DNA of 5,689 nucleotides from Treponema sp. (GTDB lineage: Bacteria; Spirochaetota; Spirochaetia; Treponematales; Breznakiellaceae). Of the stretch, positions 1-5,689 are shown one piece after another. Position numbers and translations under genes: made by a program. Position 1 is the first letter of the stretch, and every line of letters starts with the position of its first letter. The DNA lies in the NCBI GenBank assembly GCA_031278755.1, contig JAITJV010000308.1, forward strand, positions 1 through 5,689, given 5' to 3'. Below the pieces are notes generated by a model, which saw only the letters and a program-made list of their open reading frames with translations, made no database searches and was not told the origin of the DNA.

Positions 1-121
1 ATTCCCTGCGGTCCTTGATTGAATTAAGAAAAATAAAATAGAAAGGAACGATAAAAATGACAAAGGCAAAAAATACCGCAATGACATCCGCAATAAGTAT
101 ACGCTTTTTTTTAGCGTTCAT
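1..121 (-). CDS. Carbohydrate ABC transporter permease, MalG type (5' part only)
   Basis: This is the start of the second inner-membrane permease of a sugar importer; the left edge cuts it after 40 complete codons. The visible product has a short basic N-terminus (Asn-Ala-Lys-Lys-Lys-Arg), then one hydrophobic segment at about residues 8-32. That segment ends in PFYFIFLNSIKDRRE, which matches the usual end of the first membrane helix and start of the periplasmic loop in MalG/UgpE-type permeases (compare the family pattern P-x-Y-x-x-x-N-S-x-K). The ATG shares its A with the TAA stop of the upstream permease (TAATG), the usual arrangement for translational coupling of two subunits made in equal amounts. 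A GGAG lies 11 bases before the ATG, which is rather far, so coupling probably matters more than independent initiation. The EAA loop that contacts the ATPase lies outside the window. Confidence 0.85.
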   Translation of the reverse strand, partial: MNAKKKRILIADVIAVFFAFVIFIVPFYFIFLNSIKDRRE

Positions 122-1065
122 TATATGTCAATCTCCCGGCTGATGAGAAATTTATAGAGCGGAAACGCGATAAAGGCAATCAAAAAGAGCATCACCACAT
201 TGCCCGCCGTAGACAAACCAAAAAACCCGTATGCGTACTGTTTGTATATGATCGAAGCAAGCGTGTCGGTCGCAAAGCCCGGCCCGCCCTTTGTCATGGA
301 CCAGATAAGATCGAAAGTCCTGATGCCGCCTATGAAGGCAAGTATGATGACGGTATTTATCGAAGATCGGACAAGGGGAAGGGTGATGTGCCTGAAACGC
401 TGAAACCCGTTCGCCCCGTCTATTGACGCCGCTTCGTAGTATGTGTCCGGTATGGCCTGCAGCCCCGCGATATAGATCACCGTGGCGACGCCGACGCCCT
501 TCCACACGTCGGTTGCAATAACGGAAAAAAGGGCGATTGAAACATTACCCAGCCAGTCCGGCCCTATGATCCCGAACCTGGAGAGAATCATATTAAAAAG
601 GCCCTTTGTGGGGTGCATAAGCGCGCTAAACGTAAGGCCGACCGCTATAGTGCTTACAAGGTTGGGAAAGAAAACGATGGATCTGATGATATATTTTGTT
701 CTTATTCCTGAAATCAAAAGGATCGCAAGGCCCAGCGCCAGAACGGCTTTAAGCCCGCAGGTAAGGACCGCGTAAATCAGCGTGTTTTTAATTCCTATCC
801 TGAGCGAATATTCCGAGAAAAAGGTTTTGTAATTGTAAAGACCGACAAAGCGGAAATCGGTCAATGTCCAGACGGTAAGGCTGAAATAAAACGAAATGAT
901 CGTCGGTACAATAAAAAGAACCGTGTAAATCACCAAAAGAGGCGCCAAAAACCAGCGGTTGTAAATCCTGTACTTGGTATTTATCAAATTATACCCCGCT
1001 TTTTTAAAAGTTCCCCAAAATCCGCGCTTTACAAAACGATACCCCGCTTGCGCGGGGTATGTCAA
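121..1065 (-). CDS. Carbohydrate ABC transporter permease, MalF type
   Basis: This is an inner-membrane permease subunit of a family-1 sugar importer. Numbered from the longest start (314 residues), hydrophobic segments lie at about 38-60, 97-118, 127-149, 178-203, 235-256 and 285-307, giving six helices. The EAA loop, which docks with the ATPase, is clear at 209-230 (YYEAASIDGANG followed by ITLPLV). A second family signature, TKGGPGFATDTLAS, is at 258-271. The start is uncertain. The longest frame opens at a TTG at 1065, only 3 bases after the stop of the binding-protein gene and in the same frame. An AGGA sits almost on top of that TTG, too close to work well, and a stable hairpin follows inside the codons. 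A second TTG at 987 (288 residues, beginning INTKYRIYNRWFLAPLL) gives the length and N-terminus typical of the family, with GGGG 6 bases upstream. The gene ends in TAATG overlapping the next permease. The function is firm; the exact sugar is not known. Confidence 0.93.
   Translation of the reverse strand: MTYPAQAGYRFVKRGFWGTFKKAGYNLINTKYRIYNRWFLAPLLVIYTVLFIVPTIISFYFSLTVWTLTDFRFVGLYNYKTFFSEYSLRIGIKNTLIYAVLTCGLKAVLALGLAILLISGIRTKYIIRSIVFFPNLVSTIAVGLTFSALMHPTKGLFNMILSRFGIIGPDWLGNVSIALFSVIATDVWKGVGVATVIYIAGLQAIPDTYYEAASIDGANGFQRFRHITLPLVRSSINTVIILAFIGGIRTFDLIWSMTKGGPGFATDTLASIIYKQYAYGFFGLSTAGNVVMLFLIAFIAFPLYKFLISREIDI
991..1049. repeat. 11-bp direct repeat, second copy in a hairpin arm
   Basis: ATACCCCGCTT occurs at 991-1001 and again at 1039-1049, 48 bases apart and in the same reading frame. 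It gives the repeated residues Ala-Gly-Tyr near the start of the permease's longest frame. The copy at 1039 is one arm of the stem-loop; the copy at 991 could pair with the other arm (1052-1060) instead, giving an alternative, larger loop. Confidence 0.55.
1039..1060 (-). promoter_or_regulatory. Stem-loop with GCAA tetraloop after the binding-protein gene
   Basis: In the minus-strand mRNA the arms ATACCCCGC (1060-1052) and GCGGGGTAT (1047-1039) pair perfectly over 9 bases and close a GCAA loop, a stable GNRA tetraloop on a C-G pair. It starts 8 bases after the binding-protein stop codon. Stem-loops here are known in sugar-transporter operons to protect the binding-protein mRNA or reduce readthrough, giving more binding protein than permease. 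Only TTTT, two bases past the stem, follows, so it would be at best a weak terminator. Confidence 0.6.
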
Positions 1066-1068
1066 TTC

Positions 1069-2364
1069 CTACCAGCCGGGAAGGTTGAGCTGGACGGCCT
1101 GTTTGGTCACATCCTGATCATAGGCTTCTGCGGCCTGCTGGGGCGTACTCACGCCGGACATTACTTCAATACAGAGCTGCTCAAGATTGGGGCCTTTAAC
1201 AGGCGATTCAAACTCAAGCGCCACATCGGTTTTCCCTTCGTCAAAATAGGACTGCATTTCCCTGACGCCCGCATACACGCTGGCCGGAAGGTTTATGCCC
1301 TTGATGGAGAAAGGACCGTCGGGCTTACGCGCCTGGCTGTACACCTCCACGCCTTCCTGGGAAACATAGTACGCGACCCACTGCCTTGCAAGTTCAAGGC
1401 GGGGCGTATTCTTTGCAATGTAAAGGCCGTTTGCGATCCACACGGTAAGCCCGTGGTTATTGGGATCGTCGCCGGGTATGCCAAAAACGCCGATGTCGTC
1501 GATCTTGTCGGGGTAGTTCGTGCTGATGGTGCTTAACGCCTGGGTAAGTATCGCCCAATGGGCGCCTTCTCCCATCGCGAGCATCTCCGCCGCCTGGTCG
1601 TAGTTGGTGGCAAGGAAATCCCTGTTAAGATAGGGCCTGATTTCGGCGAGTTTTTCAAAGCCGCGCCGCGCTATCGGATTTGTCGCGTATTTGGCCCTGT
1701 TCGCCGTATATTCGGTCGGGAAATTGGGAATGGCGGCCTTCACGTTGTACTCGTCCCCAAGGATGAACAGCTGGGAAGTCCATGTATCCTTGACGCCGGC
1801 AATAACGGCGATCTTTCCCGCGGCCTTGATCTTCTCGCAGTTGGCAAGAAAGTCTTTCCAGGTATGGGGAACGGAAAGTCCCAGCTCACGGTAAATGGCC
1901 TTGTTGTAAAGAATGGCGCCCGCCTGGGTTGACCCCTGGGGAGAAGCGTAAAGCCTGCCGTTTACCGACGCCGAACGCTTGAAGTCATCGGTATACTGGG
2001 CGGCGAACGGTTCATCGGTAATGTCGTAGATGTTTCTTTCCGGGTTAATCGCCTGGAGAAGGGAGCCTGTGTTATACCAGAACAAGTCGGCTATGTCGCC
2101 TGTGGCGAGCCTGGTCTTGATGAGGTTGTCGCCTTCCGTACCGCCGGCCCTGATTTCAACTTCGGTACGGATACCGAGTTTCTGTTCGACGGCCTTGATG
2201 ACCGCTTCGGCGCCGCTGAAATCACTGTCCTTGTCCACAAGGAAAGTGACTACCTTTTCCTCCGCGGCCTCCGCACTTCCGCCTGACTTTTTGCAGCCTG
2301 AGAGTGCGGCAACCGCGCAGAACAGCAAAAGCGGCAGAACCGTAAATACAAATTTTTTCTTCAT
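1069..2364 (-). CDS. Sugar-binding lipoprotein of ABC importer (family 1 solute-binding protein)
   Basis: This is the extracytoplasmic binding protein that captures the substrate and delivers it to the two permeases encoded directly downstream. The 431-residue product starts with a lipoprotein signal peptide: Lys2-Lys4, a hydrophobic core at about 5-20, and the lipobox L21-S22-G23-C24. Cys24 should therefore be lipidated and the mature protein anchored to the outer face of the inner membrane. A flexible Ser/Gly/Ala-rich linker follows at 27-36. Residues 151-187 (ILYNKAIYRELGL, then TWKDF and KIKAAGK) match the family-1 hinge pattern of UgpB/MalE-like proteins, and several Trp residues (W96, W195, W270, W309) could stack on sugar rings. 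The ATG at 2364 is preceded by GGAGGG at 2373-2368. Its length is normal. A promoter at 2395-2423 allows expression apart from the rhamnosidase. A rhamnose-containing ligand is inferred only from the neighbouring enzyme. Confidence 0.93.
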   Translation of the reverse strand: MKKKFVFTVLPLLLFCAVAALSGCKKSGGSAEAAEEKVVTFLVDKDSDFSGAEAVIKAVEQKLGIRTEVEIRAGGTEGDNLIKTRLATGDIADLFWYNTGSLLQAINPERNIYDITDEPFAAQYTDDFKRSASVNGRLYASPQGSTQAGAILYNKAIYRELGLSVPHTWKDFLANCEKIKAAGKIAVIAGVKDTWTSQLFILGDEYNVKAAIPNFPTEYTANRAKYATNPIARRGFEKLAEIRPYLNRDFLATNYDQAAEMLAMGEGAHWAILTQALSTISTNYPDKIDDIGVFGIPGDDPNNHGLTVWIANGLYIAKNTPRLELARQWVAYYVSQEGVEVYSQARKPDGPFSIKGINLPASVYAGVREMQSYFDEGKTDVALEFESPVKGPNLEQLCIEVMSGVSTPQQAAEAYDQDVTKQAVQLNLPGW

Positions 2365-2394
2365 AAACCCTCCAAAAATATTTTACTTTTCCCC

Positions 2395-2423
2395 ATTATA
2401 TGGTTCCTTGACTCATTTTGCAA
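2395..2423 (-). promoter_or_regulatory. Sigma-70-type promoter for the binding-protein gene
   Basis: On the minus strand TTGCAA (2423-2418) and a perfect TATAAT (2400-2395) are separated by exactly 17 bases. The -35 box has 4 of 6 consensus bases and overlaps the last codons of the rhamnosidase gene; the -10 box lies in the 48-base intergenic gap. A transcript starting near 2388 would have a leader of about 24 bases containing the GGAGGG ribosome site. It would allow more transporter mRNA than enzyme mRNA. It is predicted from sequence only. Confidence 0.65.
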
Positions 2424-5070
2424 TAAATTTATAGGTAAACGAATAAGAGCCTGATCCCAATTCCGCAACGGCGCCGCCTTCGGCTGTTTTGAAATTCACC
2501 GCGCCTATCGTTCCGGCCCCGGCTCCGGGCAGGGTAAGTTCCGCGGTGGTATTGGGCGGAACAGTAACGGCAACCGTCATATTGCCTTCCTTGATTTCCC
2601 AGCGTATGGAAATGAGCCCGTATGGGGATTCGTATTCCGTTTCGGCCCAGGAAATTTCTTTGGAGCCGGGCATGGGTTTGAGTATGATCCGCCTGAAGCC
2701 TGTTTTGCCGCGGTCCGTATCAAGCCCGCCCACCCTGCTGAACACAAAATCGCTCACCGCGCCGTATGCGTAATGATTAAACGAATTCATGTCGGGACTC
2801 CACATGGTTCCGTCAGGTTTGATTCCGTCCCAGTGTTCCCAGACCGTGGTAGCTCCCTTTGTAACCTGATAAAGCCACGAAGGGAAATCTTCCTTGAGGA
2901 GCAGCTCATAAGCAAGATCAAGCCGGCCGTTTTCGGCAAGGGCATGGCATGCATAAGGCGTTCCGAGAAAGCCCGTATCAAGGTGGTTTTTCTGTGCGGC
3001 GATAAGCTCGACAAGGGTGTTTACGGTCCGCTGTTTATAGGCCGGCGGCGTAAGGCCGAAAGCCAGCGACAGTATGTGGGCAGTCTGCGTGCGGGCCGCA
3101 AGACGGCCGTTCGGCGTGAAAAATTCCTTCTGGTACGCCGCTTCAATATCCTTCCGCAGTTTCGCATATTTTTCCGCGTCGTCCTTTTTGCCAAGCAGGG
3201 CCGCGGTCTTTGCGAGTATGTCCGTGGAATAGGCGTAGAACGCCGTTGCGGAAAGATCGTTCGGCGTAGCGCCGAAGTAGCTTCCTTCTTTTGCGTCCAG
3301 GGCGACCCAGTCTCCAAAATGAAAGCCAACGTTGAAAAGCGTCCCGTCCTGCGCGACGCCGCGGATGTAGTCCACCCACTTTTTCATCGAAGGATACTGT
3401 TCTTCAAGAATTTTTTTGTCGCCGAAATATGTGTAGATGATCCAGGGTGCTCCGGCCGCCACATCCGCCCAGGCGGTAGCCCCCGCTTCCTGGGTGATTT
3501 TGTCGTCAGCGCCCGCGATTCCGTTTAACACATCGGGAACAACATGGGGAACCTGTCCGTCAGGCAGTTGCGAAACCGCGACATCGCGGAGCCATTTTCT
3601 GAAGAAGGGCGCCGTCTCCATCAGGTAACTTGCCGAACGGAGGAAGATATGGGCGTCTCCCGTCCAGCCGAGGCGTTCGTCGCGCTGGGGACAATCGGTC
3701 GGTATATCGACAAAGTTATCCTTCATGCTCCAGCGCACGTTCTTGATAAACTGGTTGAGCTTGCGGTAGGAACATTTGAATTTGCCCGCCTGCCTCATGT
3801 CGGAATAAATTGCCAGGGCCTCAAAATTATCCTTGTTGATTTTGCCGGGCCACTCGTCTACGGCAATATAACGGAAACCCTGAAAGGTGAAAAACGGGGA
3901 ATATGTTTCCTCACCCTTTCCCTTGAGTGTATATTCAATGATCTGTTTTGCCCTGCGGAGATTCGCCGTGTAAAAATTCCCGTCCGCATCCAGGGTTTCG
4001 GCGTGCCGTATCTTCACCTTGCTTCCGGCTTTTCCCTTCACCCTGAAACGGACCCATCCTGAGATGTTCTGGCCGAAGTCTATGACCGTGTCGCCCCCCG
4101 GTGTTTTGAAAAGGGCCAGGGGCTTGAAGCGTTCCTGCTCTTTTACCGGAAGGCCGTCGCGCGGTTTGAGTATGCCGGTATCGGCGCTTTCTATATAGAC
4201 GGGCTGCCACTTTTTATCGTTAAAACCGCCCTTGTTCCAGCCTTCCTGTTCCAGCCGCGCGTCGTAGGTTTCACCGTGGTAAATTTCAGAATACGTTACC
4301 GGAGAACGGGCGCGTTTCCAGCTCTTGTCGCTGTAAACCGTTTCCGCTTTGCCGTCCTCGTAGACGATGCGAAGCTGGGCGACGACCGCCGTTTGTTTGC
4401 CGAACACATTGCGCTTGCCTACCCAGCTTGCAAGATCGCCCTTGTACCAGCCCGGACCCGTCATAAAGCCTATGGCGTTTACCCCTTTGACAATGGAAGA
4501 GGTAACATCATAGGTCTGAAAGAGAAGCCGGCGCTTGTATTCCGTCCAGCCGGGGGCCAGTACTTCATCGCCGGCTTTCTTGCCGTTGACGTACACCGCA
4601 TACAGCCCCTTGGCCGACGCGTAAAGACGGGCGCTTTTAACCCTGCCCTGTACGGAAAATTCCTTCCGTAACAGATAGCCCGCTGAAGACGATCCGGACT
4701 TGCCGTCTTCCCCTGAAATAAACGACGCCTTCCATTCGGATCCTGAAAGAAGCGTCGTTTCAAAAAAGGCGGTCTTGCTCCAGGGGCTTTCTTCACCCTC
4801 CGTGTCCGTTATCTTTACCCGCCAGAAGTACCGCGACGCGGATTCAAACGGAACGCCTGATTCCACAAGGTGCGATTCAGCCGAATTTACCCTGCCGCTT
4901 TTCCAGACAGGTGAAAGGAAACCGTTGTCTTTGGCAGCCTCCAGGCTGTACGACGCCTGCTTAAAACCGGTCTTTCCGGTCTTGATTTTCCAGCTAAAAC
5001 GCGGTTTTGCCGTGAATATGTCTATGGGATTGGTCCTGTATTCGACCCTGAGGTCAATTACGTTTATCAT
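2413..5070 (-). CDS. Alpha-L-rhamnosidase, glycoside hydrolase family 78, cytoplasmic
   Basis: The enzyme removes terminal alpha-L-rhamnose from oligosaccharides or glycosides by the inverting GH78 mechanism. From the ATG at 5070 it has 885 residues, within the usual family range. Domains in order: an N-terminal fibronectin-III-like beta domain (about 1-108); the rhamnosidase N domain (about 130-315, with GLYAVYVNGKKAGDEVLAPGW); a beta-sandwich (about 317-424, with DFGQNISGWVRFR); the (alpha/alpha)6 catalytic barrel (about 425-780); and a C-terminal beta domain (about 780-885). The family motif DCPQRDERLGWTGDA spans 459-473; E465 is the expected general acid, with D459 and D472 nearby. ATTVWEHWDG at 741-750 carries E745, the expected general base. 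Both are present, so the enzyme looks intact. The start is set by GGAGG at 5080-5076, five bases before the ATG. No signal peptide is seen, so it should act on imported sugars. The stop overlaps the -35 box of the next gene's promoter. The aglycone and linkage specificity cannot be read from the sequence. Confidence 0.95.
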   Translation of the reverse strand: MINVIDLRVEYRTNPIDIFTAKPRFSWKIKTGKTGFKQASYSLEAAKDNGFLSPVWKSGRVNSAESHLVESGVPFESASRYFWRVKITDTEGEESPWSKTAFFETTLLSGSEWKASFISGEDGKSGSSSAGYLLRKEFSVQGRVKSARLYASAKGLYAVYVNGKKAGDEVLAPGWTEYKRRLLFQTYDVTSSIVKGVNAIGFMTGPGWYKGDLASWVGKRNVFGKQTAVVAQLRIVYEDGKAETVYSDKSWKRARSPVTYSEIYHGETYDARLEQEGWNKGGFNDKKWQPVYIESADTGILKPRDGLPVKEQERFKPLALFKTPGGDTVIDFGQNISGWVRFRVKGKAGSKVKIRHAETLDADGNFYTANLRRAKQIIEYTLKGKGEETYSPFFTFQGFRYIAVDEWPGKINKDNFEALAIYSDMRQAGKFKCSYRKLNQFIKNVRWSMKDNFVDIPTDCPQRDERLGWTGDAHIFLRSASYLMETAPFFRKWLRDVAVSQLPDGQVPHVVPDVLNGIAGADDKITQEAGATAWADVAAGAPWIIYTYFGDKKILEEQYPSMKKWVDYIRGVAQDGTLFNVGFHFGDWVALDAKEGSYFGATPNDLSATAFYAYSTDILAKTAALLGKKDDAEKYAKLRKDIEAAYQKEFFTPNGRLAARTQTAHILSLAFGLTPPAYKQRTVNTLVELIAAQKNHLDTGFLGTPYACHALAENGRLDLAYELLLKEDFPSWLYQVTKGATTVWEHWDGIKPDGTMWSPDMNSFNHYAYGAVSDFVFSRVGGLDTDRGKTGFRRIILKPMPGSKEISWAETEYESPYGLISIRWEIKEGNMTVAVTVPPNTTAELTLPGAGAGTIGAVNFKTAEGGAVAELGSGSYSFTYKFIAK

Positions 5071-5092
5071 ACTTTCCTCCAATAAGAGGATC

Positions 5093-5121
5093 ATTATCAG
5101 AGCGGGACGGAAAAAACGCAA
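5093..5121 (-). promoter_or_regulatory. Candidate promoter for the rhamnosidase operon
   Basis: On the minus strand TTGCGT (5121-5116) and GATAAT (5098-5093) are 17 bases apart. The -10 box matches consensus at 5 of 6 positions but the -35 at only 3 of 6. That is consistent with a promoter needing an activator such as the divergent AraC-type protein. The start would fall near 5086, leaving a short leader with GGAGG at 5080-5076. Confidence 0.5.
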
Positions 5122-5125
5122 TGAT

Positions 5126-5143
5126 TAAAATTGCTCAATTTTA
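5126..5143. promoter_or_regulatory. Palindromic candidate operator between divergent promoters
   Basis: This is a perfect inverted repeat, TAAAATTG and CAATTTTA, with 2 bases between the arms. It lies midway between the two -35 boxes: it abuts the regulator's box at 5144 and ends 4 bases from the rhamnosidase operon's box at 5121. The position suits a site that represses the regulator and activates the operon. AraC-type proteins more often bind direct repeats, so the binding protein is not certain. The A/T-rich arms make some chance symmetry possible. Confidence 0.5.
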
Positions 5144-5172
5144 TTGACTTTTTTTGATATTCAGGCTATAGT
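5144..5172 (+). promoter_or_regulatory. Promoter for the AraC-type regulator gene
   Basis: TTGACT (5144-5149, 5 of 6) and TATAGT (5167-5172, 5 of 6) are separated by 17 bases, a near-consensus sigma-70 promoter. The usual start, about 7 bases after the -10 box, falls at about 5179, the A of the proposed start codon. The mRNA would then be leaderless or almost so. The right arm of the palindrome at 5126-5143 ends directly against the -35 box, so a protein bound there could block this promoter. Confidence 0.6.
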
Positions 5173-5178
5173 GAAAAA

Positions 5179-5689
5179 ATGGGTCAAAGGCGCATATCCG
5201 GGAAAAGTTTCACCAGGGCGGTCAACAGGCCCGCGGGCGGCGGGGCATTAAACCCTTCGCCCGCAATAAAGTCCATGTTCGCGGATTTGGAATGGTTCAA
5301 TGAGGACGAATGTTTTTATAAAAAATGTTATGAATTCGGAACGGACAAAAAAGCGCTCCGGGAATTTATATCCGCATACGATCCCCGCGATCTGCAGCGC
5401 CGGAAAATCATACTTCCCAATGGTCTCAAACCTTCCATAATAACGGAACAGAGCCTGTTCAGCGCCCGCGATCAAAATGTCTTTTTGAGCAAGCATAACA
5501 GATATACGCCCGTATTCAGGCATCACCACGACTATTTTGAAAGCTTCTTTGTCCTTTCGGGCCGGTGCATAAGCAGAATAGAAGGAGAAAGTTTTACGCT
5601 GCCTGAAGGGAGCCTCTGCTTTATTGCTCCGGGCGTTAAACACACAATGGAAGTTTTTGACGGCAGCATTGTCCTCAATATCTGTATCA
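5179..5689 (+). CDS. AraC-type transcriptional regulator (N-terminal part, cut by window edge)
   Basis: An open frame runs from the ATG at 5179 to the right edge (170 complete codons, no stop). Residues 111-165 carry the AraC-type cupin sugar-sensing fold: RHHHDYFESFFVLSGRC at 114-130 (the metal/ligand-type H-x-H-D-x-x-E pattern and the following glycine), then LPEGSLCFIAPGVKHTMEVF at 141-160 with the P-G-x-x-H turn. This arrangement, ending in DGSIVLNICI, is typical of regulators that carry two helix-turn-helix motifs at the C-terminus; those lie beyond the window. Residues 1-32 are rich in Arg, Gly and Pro and have no visible homology. No Shine-Dalgarno sequence precedes the ATG at 5179, and none precedes the alternative in-frame ATG at 5275. 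A TGA at 5155 blocks any earlier start. Divergent placement beside the rhamnosidase suggests that it controls this operon and possibly itself. Whether it activates or represses is not visible. Confidence 0.87.
   Translation, partial: MGQRRISGKSFTRAVNRPAGGGALNPSPAIKSMFADLEWFNEDECFYKKCYEFGTDKKALREFISAYDPRDLQRRKIILPNGLKPSIITEQSLFSARDQNVFLSKHNRYTPVFRHHHDYFESFFVLSGRCISRIEGESFTLPEGSLCFIAPGVKHTMEVFDGSIVLNICI
5233..5264 (+). other. Possible GC-rich stem in the 5' part of the regulator gene
   Basis: GCGGGC (5233-5238) can pair with GCCCGC (5259-5264), extended inwards by one G-C and one G-U pair. The left arm also belongs to the 10-bp palindrome GCCCGCGGGC at 5229-5238. The stem ends 10 bases before the in-frame ATG at 5275. 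If translation starts there, this would be leader structure; if it starts at 5179, it is coding sequence. The support is weak. Confidence 0.3.

Noticed and set aside
124..132. ATTGACATA shared by both permease junctions (minus strand 132-124 and 1066-1058)
   Set aside because: At 126-131 the TTGACA has no -10 box at 17 bases (AAAAGC), and a 9-base match between two places in 5.7 kb may be chance.
988..993. A perfect TATAAT on the minus strand near the permease start
   Set aside because: The sequence at the right distance upstream is GGGGAA, which is not a -35 box, so I do not call a promoter there.
1036..1060. Intrinsic terminator ending the binding-protein transcript
   Set aside because: The stem is strong, but only four T residues follow, offset by two bases, and the permease genes downstream clearly belong to the same operon. 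I call it a stem-loop that may reduce readthrough rather than a terminator.
1048..1536. A 162-codon plus-strand frame antisense to the binding-protein gene
   Set aside because: The opposite strand encodes a convincing solute-binding protein; the plus-strand product is Arg/Gly/Val-rich and matches no family.
2773..3528. A 251-codon open frame on the plus strand inside the rhamnosidase gene
   Set aside because: It lies antisense to the conserved GH78 catalytic region and has no recognisable domain or ribosome site. It is explained by the codon bias of the real gene.
5248..5643. A 131-codon minus-strand frame across the regulator gene
   Set aside because: The plus strand carries clear cupin motifs (H-H-H-D-Y-F-E and P-G-x-x-H) in an uninterrupted frame, so the minus-strand frame is a shadow.

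Overview
The window is a carbohydrate-utilisation locus. Four genes read leftwards on the minus strand and one divergent regulator reads rightwards at the right edge. The best-supported theme is import of a rhamnose-containing sugar and its hydrolysis inside the cell. Base composition is near 50% GC, Shine-Dalgarno sites are strong (GGAGG), and the genes resemble those of host- or gut-associated spirochaetes (Treponema-like) or Firmicutes. A spirochaete is my guess from overall style (Lys-rich signal peptide, SGC lipobox, GH78 next to an AraC regulator). It is an inference, because no marker gene is present.

Layout from right to left. At 5179 to the right edge, plus strand, is the N-terminal part of an AraC-type regulator; its cupin sensor domain is visible and its DNA-binding domain lies beyond the window. 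At 5071-5178 is a 108-bp divergent control region. It has one promoter facing each way and an 18-bp palindrome between the two -35 boxes. At 2413-5070, minus strand, is an 885-residue GH78 alpha-L-rhamnosidase without a signal peptide. At 1069-2364 is a lipoprotein sugar-binding protein with its own consensus promoter at 2395-2423. At 121-1065 is a MalF-type ABC permease, and from 121 to the left edge is the first 40 codons of a MalG-type permease, joined to it by a TAATG stop/start overlap.

How the genes work together (inference from known families): the lipoprotein captures a rhamnoside or oligosaccharide outside the membrane, and the two permeases carry it in, powered by an ATPase not encoded here. 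The cytoplasmic GH78 enzyme then releases L-rhamnose. The AraC-type protein probably senses a sugar and acts on the shared intergenic region.

The less ordinary parts are regulatory. A C(GCAA)G tetraloop hairpin follows the binding-protein stop codon, with a third copy of one arm 48 bp away. The first permease has an ambiguous start codon. The regulator's predicted transcription start falls on or next to its start codon. No mobile elements, RNA genes or CRISPR arrays are visible, and there is no gene-free stretch longer than 108 bp.
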